Assembly (NCBI GenBank): GCA_030674915.1
Contig: JASXSV010000022.1
Span: 1 to 55,800 of the forward strand
Direction: 5' to 3'
From: Candidatus Endonucleibacter bathymodioli
Lineage (GTDB): Bacteria; Pseudomonadota; Gammaproteobacteria; Pseudomonadales; Endozoicomonadaceae
Length of the DNA stretch: 55,800 nt
The position numbers and the translations under genes are program-made. Positions 48,616-55,800 of this stretch are shown one piece after another (positions within the stretch are counted from its first letter, which is position 1; every line of letters begins with the position of its first letter). The notes beneath the pieces are model-generated. The model did not search any database. It worked only from the letters and a program-made list of their open reading frames with translations, and was not told the origin of the DNA.

Positions 48616-49794
48616 ATGATAAATACTCCTTTCTCTTCATGGCCTGATTTCAGGAAAGAAGAAGTGGATAGTGTTGCAAAAGTACTGCTGTCCAACAAAG
48701 TCAATTACTGGACTGGGAATGAAGGGCGTGAATTTGAAAAGGAATTTGCTCGTTATTGCAATACCACTTACGCTGTAGCTGTTGCTAATGGTACTGTTGC
48801 GTTGGATATTAGCTTGAAGGCACTGGGAATCGGGCATGGCGATGAAGTGGTAGTGACTCCCAGAACATTTATAGCATCGGTCAGTGCTATTGTGAATGCC
48901 GGTGCCACTCCAATATTTGCAGAGGTAGACAGAGAGACCCAGAACATAACTGCATGCTCTATTGCTTCAGTATTAACCAATAAATCGCGGGCGATTATTT
49001 GCGTTCATTTTGCGGGAATGTCTTGTGATATGGATCCGATTATGGCACTGGCGACAAAACATCATCTATGCGTTATAGAAGACTGTGCCCAAGCACATGG
49101 TGCAAAATATAAGGGGCGATCTGTTGGTAGTATCGGTCATATTGGAGCATGGTCGTTTTGTCAGGATAAGATCATATCAACCGGTGGAGAGGGTGGTATT
49201 ATCACCACCAATAGTCTGAAATTTTGGGAATATATGTGGTCTTACAAGGACCATGGCAAGTCCTATCAAGCGGTTTATCATCGGGAGCATCCCGCTGGTT
49301 TTCGGTGGCTGCATGAATCTTTTGGTACTAACTGGCGAATGACGGAAATGCAGTCGGCTATTGGACGTATTCAGTTAGAGAAATTGCCTGAATGGACACG
49401 GTTGAGGCAATACAATGCGGCAGCTATCCGTTCAGTCTGTGAAGATATTGCTGCATTACGGGTGTCTGAGCGACCAGCGGATATAGAGCATGCCTGTTAC
49501 AAGTACTATGTTTTTGTCCGACCTGAATGTCTGAAAACAGGTTGGAGTCGGGAGGCTATCATTGAGGAGGTGGTGAATAGAGGGGTCCCTTGTTATTCTG
49601 GGTCATGTGCTGAAGTTTATCTTGAGAAAGCATTTGATAATACAGGGTTAAGACCCGCGGTGCGTTTGCCTGTGGCACGGGAGCTGGGAGAAACCAGTCT
49701 TATGTTTCTCGTTCATCCAACGTTGACAGAGGCTGAAATCAAGAAAACATGTGACGTGTTAACAGCTGTAATGCATGAAGCCTCCCAGCGATAG
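48616..49794 (+). CDS. DegT/DnrJ/EryC1/StrS-family sugar aminotransferase
   Basis: A PLP-dependent enzyme that aminates keto-sugar nucleotides for amino sugars in surface glycans. 392 residues from ATG 48616 (MINTPFSSWPDFRKEE). Typical motifs: NKVNYWTGNEGREFEKEFA near 29, VANGTVALDISLKALGIGHGDEVVVTPRTFIASVSAI near 57, VIEDCAQAHGAKYKG with the PLP-pyridine Asp near 155, and the Schiff-base Lys in CQDKIISTGGEGG near 183. C-terminal region with HACYKYYVFVRPE. Intact. It follows the decayed methyltransferase; the usual order in such loci has an acetyltransferase between the phosphoglycosyl transferase and this gene, which is not present here. Confidence 0.9.
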   Translation: MINTPFSSWPDFRKEEVDSVAKVLLSNKVNYWTGNEGREFEKEFARYCNTTYAVAVANGTVALDISLKALGIGHGDEVVVTPRTFIASVSAIVNAGATPIFAEVDRETQNITACSIASVLTNKSRAIICVHFAGMSCDMDPIMALATKHHLCVIEDCAQAHGAKYKGRSVGSIGHIGAWSFCQDKIISTGGEGGIITTNSLKFWEYMWSYKDHGKSYQAVYHREHPAGFRWLHESFGTNWRMTEMQSAIGRIQLEKLPEWTRLRQYNAAAIRSVCEDIAALRVSERPADIEHACYKYYVFVRPECLKTGWSREAIIEEVVNRGVPCYSGSCAEVYLEKAFDNTGLRPAVRLPVARELGETSLMFLVHPTLTEAEIKKTCDVLTAVMHEASQR

Positions 49795-49887
49795 TAACTG
49801 AATAATGAACGTTTATGAATACTTGCAATAATCAATATTATCAATAAAAGCAATATGTTTTCGGTGCCAGGTGAATGATGAGGAAAC

Positions 49888-50541
49888 GCGGATTCAAATC
49901 TGAAGTGCATCACAGTCTAAGCTGCTAGCGCAGCTCTATGCTCTTCCATTAGTTGGTCAGGCGTTTTGAAACCAATATATTTTCTTGGCCGAGAATTAAG
50001 CCGCTTTACAGCTCTCTTCACCTCTATCTGTATCTGTATCTGTATAACTTTTTTAAAGTCTGTATTATTTGGAAAATATTGTCACAGTAAGCCGTTGGTG
50101 TTTTCGTTTAGCCATCGCTCCCAAGAGCTATAGGTGGTGCGCAAAATAAACATCTGCTGACAGCGCTTTACTGATCTTCTCATTGTACGCAAACGATTAT
50201 CATTGCCGGGGTCATTTTAGGCGGTTTAACCGCAGTAGTCTGGCGTCGCTGAATAGCCTTAGCTTGCGCCGGTTTATGACGATAGCCCCTGTCACTCGTA
50301 TTTCAGGCTAGCTCTCTACTTACCGTAGGCTGACCTGACTCACCCCTATAATTTTCGCCACCTCCCTTTGTGTACAACCGCTGTTCTTAAGGACTGAAAT
50401 CTGGCATCGTTGCTCGTAGGTCAGTTGTTGGTAATATCCCGTCATCACTTCATCTCTTGCCGGAGAAAAAGGGTAGGAGCTTACTTTCAGCTGGCCCCTT
50501 CTTCTACCTGATTAGATGATGCACTTCGGATTTGAATCCGC
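49888..50541 (-). mobile_element. IS30-family element (type A), copy 2, internally deleted (654 bp)
   Basis: It is bounded by GCGGATTCAAATCTGAAGTG and CACTTCGGATTTGAATCCGC. Compared with the copies at 7323 and 52876, about 400 bp of the middle (near 50200) are missing. A TGTATC unit is expanded (50026-50044) compared with those copies. It lies directly after the aminotransferase gene. Dead. Confidence 0.8.
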
Positions 50542-50622
50542 AAAATAAATATTATCACTATCTCTAAACAATAGCTTTCCGCTGTTATTAAAATAAAAGC
50601 GTATCAGTAGCACGTTGATTGG

Positions 50623-51235
50623 TTAGGGAAGGTGCGATTAAATCCTCGTAATGAGATAATCCCTATCACTTCTCTTTAATAGCATGAACCATGAGACACC
50701 AACTCAGCTTCGCCGACAGCGAATACCAGCATAAACGCCGCCAAACCCGCAAAGAGAAGTTTCTTGAACGGATGGAAACACTGGTTCCCTGAAACCTGAT
50801 GGTGTCAGTTATCGAGCCATATTACCCCAAGCCTGGTAATAGATGTCAACTGGCATATCTCGGAACGTCCGGGAAAAGTAAGGGCCTGGAAGAAACATCC
50901 ACGGATCAACAACATTATGATCAATATAGAATACATGAAAGCCAGTATGCGAGCCAAGGTTGAGCATCCGTTTCGATCATCAAATGTCAGTTCGGATTCA
51001 CCAAAGATTGCTACCGAGGATTAGCTAAAAATGATAGCAAATTGTCCATGCTATTTGCTTTGGCGAACATCGTCCGAGTGGGGAAAATGCTCAAAACATA
51101 GCATCAGTGTGCCTGTGTGTCGGGAAATCGCATGCAGACACTGAAAAACTAATAAAAATTGGACTGTTAACCTGCAAATAGACTGCAATGTGTCGATGCA
51201 CTTAAAAAATCTGGACTTAATCGCACGTTCCCTAA
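50623..51235 (+). mobile_element. IS5-family element (type D), internally deleted (about 613 bp)
   Basis: The ends TTAGGGAAGGTGCGATTAA and TTAATCGCACGTTCCCTAA are inverted repeats. It encodes [32 protein letters not shown], then a TGA stop, [12 protein letters not shown], then after a large deletion [38 protein letters not shown]. The catalytic core is lost, so it could only be moved by another copy's transposase. Confidence 0.75.
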
Positions 51236-51297
51236 CATTTGATCTTTATTCATAGTGCTTATCTCCCATAAAGATTAATGATAAACAAATACACAAA

Positions 51298-52467
51298 CTA
51301 ATCTACAGTCTCCAACAAAAGCTTACACAGAGGTGGGTCATTGGGTATAGCAATGTATGTCTCGCGATCCCCCAAGCATTTTGTCATATTATATGCTGCG
51401 TCTTCCTTCATCTCCTTTTCATTTCCAAAACTAAAACCGCGAAGAACCATTGATAATCTCCCAGCTTGGTACCCTCTATAGTCTCTAGAATGTACTATTT
51501 TCGCATCAGTGTTTATTACCATCGATTGATCGACAATATATCCACTACCAGTATAGTTATCGAGTTCTATCAACCGTCGAACACCAGTATTATCACAATA
51601 GCCGGTCGTTTCACCCTCAAAATAATTCATCCTGAAATTATATCTAGATCCATAACATGGAGACCGTGTTTTTTCTAGCACAATTTTATTAGGACCGTAA
51701 AGATTTTGATAATCTATGTTAATTAATCCTAACTTTATTTTTGCATAATCACTTACCTTTTTTGCAGTTGGCAAAGTCACATCTAGTACCGCAAAAGCAA
51801 GAATATTAGGGTTTTGATTATCGTTATCCCACCAATCTCTATGCCAGTCTATACCACATTTAAACTCGGAGTCATCATAATAAAACGAAAGCCACATAAC
51901 CATATATTTACTATTCGTATGCCTCGTAATATTTCCAACTATTTTGCTAATAAGTTCATAGAATTCAGGAGAGGTTTTTACGCCTTTATCGTATCGTTGA
52001 GACATTATCATTATGTCATAACGATCATCAGTTTTTTTAGAAATATCACTCCCAAATGTCCTTTTAGCTTGAGAAAAGTTTAAGTCTAAATAGTTATCTT
52101 TTACATAGCCTATATCTATCCTTTTAATTACAGTGTGGTAATCATCAGAAGGGACTACGCTGCAATAGGTCATCTCTCCATCGTATACATAAACAGTACA
52201 ATCAATAAATACTTCACCTATATGTCCACTATCTTCAACCGTGGCATCCTTACCATTTTCTTTCATTGATGCTTTAATCACCTTAATATCGTCATCAATT
52301 ATACCAAAGGCAAGACTATTAAATTTATCTTTTCCCGCAGAATAAGCGGAACTTTTTAACTGAACACCTACCTCTTCAACCGTTTTCGGATCACCCTGCC
52401 CGCAAGAAAAAGGAATAAAATATATCATACCAAATAAAAAAACTATAGCTCTAATGGACTTGATCAC
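51298..52467 (-). CDS. Secreted protein of unknown family (2), possible 2-oxoglutarate/Fe(II) oxygenase-like motifs
   Basis: 389 residues with a signal peptide (MIKSIRAIVFLFGMIYFIPFSCGQ; the Cys is not in a good lipobox). Around ten Cys in the mature part suggest a periplasmic or extracellular place. Residues 191-211 read WLSFYYDDSEFKCGIDWHRD, with His209-x-Asp211. Further on, His326 and then AGRLSMVLRG (Arg337/Arg343) follow a hydrophobic strand (SGYIVDQSMVINTDAKIVH). This His-x-Asp ... His ... Arg order and the surroundings resemble 2-oxoglutarate/Fe(II) oxygenases, but such enzymes are seldom secreted in bacteria. It shares motifs with the protein at 41058-41945. Flanked by IS5 type D and IS30 debris. 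No neighbour suggests a pathway. Confidence 0.65.
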   Translation of the reverse strand: MIKSIRAIVFLFGMIYFIPFSCGQGDPKTVEEVGVQLKSSAYSAGKDKFNSLAFGIIDDDIKVIKASMKENGKDATVEDSGHIGEVFIDCTVYVYDGEMTYCSVVPSDDYHTVIKRIDIGYVKDNYLDLNFSQAKRTFGSDISKKTDDRYDIMIMSQRYDKGVKTSPEFYELISKIVGNITRHTNSKYMVMWLSFYYDDSEFKCGIDWHRDWWDNDNQNPNILAFAVLDVTLPTAKKVSDYAKIKLGLINIDYQNLYGPNKIVLEKTRSPCYGSRYNFRMNYFEGETTGYCDNTGVRRLIELDNYTGSGYIVDQSMVINTDAKIVHSRDYRGYQAGRLSMVLRGFSFGNEKEMKEDAAYNMTKCLGDRETYIAIPNDPPLCKLLLETVD

Positions 52468-52665
52468 AGAATTTCACCACCTGATATTTTTTATGGAAGC
52501 TCGGTGCCGCCTTACTACTCTGCAAAATACTGCAAGTAGCTACTTCAGCGTCATAAGCCTAGGAGAGTTAGCTTTATCTCTTGGGAGACCATTTATTGGA
52601 ACGCTGCATATAACAACTAATCCTGCGCACTGAAAGTACTAGTTTCGGAGTGATTCCTATATTTC
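52468..52665. other. Intergenic upstream of the secreted protein gene
   Basis: About 200 bases, no recognised gene. It should contain the promoter of the minus-strand secreted protein gene. Confidence 0.35.
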
Positions 52666-52845
52666 CACAATAACCACCTCCCCTTGGAATTGATTTGAGA
52701 GTCAGATGTTCATAGGCTGTAGTTCTCACTCAACGAAACAGGTAACTACAATGAAAACTCTTACAAGCAGCTAACTCTGGCTGAACTATACCAGATTTAT
52801 GCCCTTAGCACACTCATGTTTTCGACAAATAGGATTGATCACCAT
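52666..52845 (+). mobile_element. IS30-family (type C) end fragment
   Basis: TATATTTCCACAATAACC starts the terminal repeat. The text continues AGGCTGTAGTTCTCACTCAACG and a transposase start (MKTLTSS/LTLAELYQIYAL) as in the copies at 9777 and 39500, then fades out. Confidence 0.6.
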
Positions 52846-52875
52846 ATGCACCAATCTGTGATATTTAGATGAGTA

Positions 52876-53964
52876 GCGGATTAAAATCTGAAGTGCATCA
52901 CAGTCTAAGCTGCTAGCGCAGCTCTATGCTCTTCCATTAGTTGGTCAGGCGTTTTGAAGCCAAGATATTTTCTTGGACGAGAATTAAGCCGCTTTACAGC
53001 TCTCTCCACCTCTATCTGTGTAACTTTTTTAAGTCTGTATTCTTTGGAAAATATTGTCGCAGTAAGCCGTCGGTGTTTTCGTTTAGCCCTCGCTCCTAAG
53101 AGCTATAGGGGTGCGCAAAATAAACATCTGCTGACAGCGCTTTACTGATCTTCATGGTACGCAAACTCTTTCCCATTGTTAGCCGTAATCGTGTGAACCA
53201 GATCCTTAATCGGCTTAAGCAGGGCGATGGTCGCCGCGGTGACATCGGTTGCACTTTTACATCGACCTGCGCCGATACCGTATACTTCATCACCCGCTCA
53301 ACAATCGTCACTAGAGCGCCGCTGCGGCCCTTGCCGATCACCGTACCTATCTCTCAGTCACCGATGAGATTTATCGTCAACAACACTGGAACGCTCATCA
53401 ATGTTCACTCGATTTTTTATCTGCCCCCGCGTAGATTTTCCGTTACGCCGCTTGTCGTATTTCTTGCTCTGGGGCGGCGCAGATGCGTATAAAGGTCGCC
53501 TCTCGCCTGCTTGTCGGCCCAAATGTGGCGATAAATAGTTTCATGGCTAATCAGCTTCTCCTGATCATATAACAGCCCACCTGACACCTGTTCGGGACTC
53601 CATTCCGGAGCTTGGCCTCGATCACGATTATCATTGCCGGGGTCATTTTAGTCGGTTTAACCGCAGTCTGGCGTCGCTGCATAGCCTTAGCTTGCGCCTG
53701 TTTATGGCGATAGCCCCTGTCTTCCCTATTTCTGGCCAGCTCTCTACTTACCGTAGGCTGACTCACCCCTATAATTTTCGCCACCCCCCTTTGTGTACAA
53801 CCGCTGCTCTTTAGGGCTGAAATCTGGCATCTTTGCTCGCAGGTCAGTTGTTGGTAATATCCCATCATCACTTCATCTCTTGCCGGAGAAAAAGGGCAGG
53901 AGTTTACTTTCAGCTGGCCCCTTCTTCTACCTGATTAGATGATGCACTTCTGATTTAAATCCGC
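52876..53964 (-). mobile_element. IS30-family element (type A), copy 3, decayed
   Basis: It is bounded by GCGGATTAAAATCTGAAGTG (52876) and CACTTCTGATTTAAATCCGC (ending 53964), 1089 bp. It is inserted in an IS5 type B copy at exactly the same position as copy 1 (flank GTTCTGTTATC), but in the opposite orientation. The N-terminal transposase part (53871 down) reads MMMGYYQQLTCEQRCQISALKSSGCTQRGVAKIIGVSQPTVSRELARN intact up to TPAMIIVIEAKLR, then frameshifts. Confidence 0.85.
52915..53871 (-). pseudogene. IS30-family (type A) transposase, broken
   Basis: N-terminal helix-turn-helix intact (GCTQRGVAKIIGVSQPTVSREL). Shifts follow near 53610, 53490 and 53340; the DDE part is seen as VTIVERVM, then SRLRIWFTRLRLTMGKSLRTMK in a wrong frame, and the C-terminus HPYSS-ERGLNENTDGLLRQ and DFKTPDQLMEEHRAALAA. 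The Trp codon of SSW is again TAG, the same as in copy 1, so this stop predates their separation. Not functional. Confidence 0.7.
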
Positions 53965-54793
53965 GTTCTGTTATCAATATTTCTATCATCCAGCCATTCA
54001 CTGTGCTTCTTGCTGGAATAGGCACTATCCTCATAAACAAACGACTCTTCGCCATCTAATAGCTCAGTGAAACAATTATAATCGTGAACATTTCCTGCTG
54101 TGTAACCGATCGATTTTATCAGCCCATCCTCATCGACATTCATGTGCGCTTTATAGCCGTAGGTATTTTTACTCTTCCCGTCAGAACCGACTTTCACGTT
54201 CCACTTCGCGTCAGGATCCTGTGTTGAGTGCTTGTTTTTATCCTTATTTAGACGACACTGTTTAGCCTCAATCACGCTAGCGTCAATAATACTGATACCT
54301 CCAGATTTAATATAAAGACCTTAATCTACAAGCTGGGAATTGATTTCTTGAAGCAGCTTATCCATAAGCAATAATTTATCGAGCTTCTGTCTAAATCGCC
54401 AAAAAGTACTATGGTCCGACACTGACTCTGAAATGTCGAGCGCAATAAATCAACGAAATAAAAGATCGCGAGCAAGTTGTTTCTCTAGGTCCGAATCGCT
54501 TAATTTATACCAACTTTGCAGCAGCAGTGCCTTAAACATCATCAGTGGCAACCATGCCTTCTAGCCTCGAGCACTTGAATGTATATCTTTCAGGTGATGC
54601 TCTAAGCGAGACCAATCAATGAGCTCATGGATAGAGTCGAGTTCTTTCACTGCATCGTGATCAATCAGCATTAAATCTGCTATACTGCGTTGCTTCAGAT
54701 TTTCCCAAACCATAATTTCACCGAAAGGCATTGATTATGCAAGGCTTATTATACCTGATTTTCAGTTGTTTAGCGCGACTCATGCAAGGTCTC
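53965..54793 (-). mobile_element. IS5-family (type B) remnant, copy 2
   Basis: The N-terminal two thirds of the transposase in broken frames: from 54670 down LIDHDAVKELDSIHELIDW (first ATG replaced), a stop at the GLR-position near 54322, then IEAKQCRLNKDKNKHSTQDPDAKWNVK and YGYKAHMNVDEDGLIKSIGYTAG. The outer inverted repeat GAGACCTTGCATGAGTCGC is at the right end (54788-54793). The missing left part is not next to the IS30 insertion. Confidence 0.75.
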
Positions 54794-54799
54794 AACTGA

Positions 54800-55590
54800 A
54801 TAATAACACTCCAATTTTTATTTTAACTATACAGCATTATTTAATTCTTTCAGGTAGACGCATTCATACTTACACTATTCCAGAGTCGTTCAACAAAAAT
54901 ATCATCACTGTAGCAATTTTGCATCCATACTGATCTTGATACTTACTCTTTGATAACACCTGTAAAGTCATCGTCGGTGAACTGATCTCCGGATCAGAAC
55001 TGAAATATCCTGAACACCAATATGATCCGGAGCTTCCTCAAGGGCATCCATACAGAAAGCAGCATCTTTTGTGTAAGATACTCGTCAACCTAGAATTAGA
55101 CGACTTAACCAGTTGATTCTTAGCCTGATGCGAATTACCTAAGGCCCAATTCGTCGCATCAATCGCCTAACTCATTTCCTGCTTATGCGGTAGCCAATAG
55201 CCTGAAAATGCACGTATCTTTCAGGATCAGTAGCGCAGAGCTTCCAAGTATTGCGCATCAAGCAGAACCCTCAATTCAAGATCATCTGGCTGACACTTTT
55301 GGGACAAGTGATTACATCTGACCGCTAAACGCCCAGCAAAAGACACTGCCTGACAATGGATACTTCTGAATGGTGTTGTTCGATCAAAGTTAGGCGTACA
55401 CCAACTTTTCCATGATAGAGAACTTGCTTACTGACAAAGCGCGGCCCAGCGAGGGCTCACCGATCTGACTATAAGGATGATCGACGTCTTCCTGATGGAT
55501 TTTGGTATTCTTACTAACCTTACCACCAAATGGCTCTCCATCCAGCCTCAGCACCACCCTACTCCCATCTTCTTACCACGGGGTCGGGAA
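54800..55590 (-). pseudogene. Unrecognised decayed coding remnant
   Basis: On the minus strand, readable stretches occur in changing frames: LRLDGEPFGGKVSKNTKIHQED, then VDHPYSQIGEPSLGRALSVSK, then KVGVRLTLIEQHHSEVSIVR, and near 55050 DALEEAPDHI-like text. This looks like an eroded gene of at least 700 bp, but I cannot name a family. Its order and density of stops indicate long decay. Confidence 0.3.
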
Positions 55591-55599
55591 TTTAAATAG

Positions 55600-55800
55600 A
55601 CACACCTTTAACTTGGGTAACTCGTTAACATCAGCTTCATTGGCCGGTGTGACGGTTGCGCTGTGTATATGATGTCTGTTCCTATGTGCATATTAAAACA
55701 AAAATAATATTGGTTGCTTCTACGGGTGGAACTCATATCATTGCCGTGTTTTTTGTCTTTATTTTTAGTAGAGCTGAGAGCGTGAATAATGGTCCCACCC
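55600..55800 (-). mobile_element. IS5-family (type A) fragment at window end
   Basis: It matches 39640-39810 with changes; on the minus strand it reads through a degraded HIGTDI region into the SATVT-like and ANEADVNELPKLK segment. It runs off the window end. It preserves the part of the transposase lost from the 39.6-kb copy. Confidence 0.65.

Overview
The window looks like a piece of the chromosome of an AT-rich gammaproteobacterium. Gene order resembles Pseudomonas and Cellvibrionales-type genomes: aroA-cmk-rpsA-ihfB-lapA-lapB, gyrA facing ubiG-mupP-yciK, and recA/alaS/lysC/csrA/tRNAs. Housekeeping genes are intact, but coding density is low, insertion sequences (IS) are numerous, nested and mostly broken, and an exopolysaccharide or O-antigen locus is decaying. 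This fits a host-restricted or symbiotic lineage in an early to middle stage of genome reduction. That lifestyle is inference, and I do not name a species.

Layout. 1-450: IS remnants. 890-5230: aroA, cmk and rpsA. 5450-9220: an IS5-family element carrying two nested IS30-family insertions. 9400-12360: ihfB, a degraded IS30 copy, then lapA-lapB. 13180-14350: an O-antigen ligase-like membrane protein. 15110-17900: gyrA (minus) with a very unusual Ser-Asp/Ser-Glu repeat tail. 18720-20960: ubiG-mupP-yciK. 20960-23980: tRNA-Arg(TCG), an outer-membrane beta-barrel protein, tRNA-Arg(ACG) and tRNA-Ser(GCT). 24080-26460: IS remnants. 26610-34650 (all minus): csrA, lysC, alaS, a beta-hydroxyacid dehydrogenase and recA. 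35330-39080: a small membrane protein, recJ, a PqiA-like protein and a YheV-like zinc ribbon protein. 39400-55800: accessory region with IS5, IS30, IS256 and IS3 debris, two secreted proteins of unknown family, and a glycan locus (broken UDP-GlcNAc 2-epimerase, broken heparinase-like gene fused by deletion to a broken glycosyltransferase, intact phosphoglycosyl transferase, broken methyltransferase, intact DegT-type aminotransferase).

The most interesting signal is a dispersed, MITE-like intergenic repeat (called family M here). Full-length copies are about 126-130 bp and have imperfect terminal inverted repeats starting TATACCCATTAC. There are also recurrent 59-65 bp and 40 bp deletion forms. 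I count about 18 copies or fragments between 2.9 and 38.5 kb, all outside conserved genes, and none in the accessory region from 38.6 kb on. Other notable signals are a tendency to short tandem-repeat growth (9 x 9 bp, 5 x 9 bp, 12 consecutive hexamers in gyrA, 3 x 12 bp in ihfB), three long poly-G runs, a hairpin covering the ribosome binding site of the YheV-like gene, a two-helical-turn direct repeat ahead of ihfB, repeated IS30 insertion at one site of an IS5 element, and a pair of exported proteins that may form a new family.
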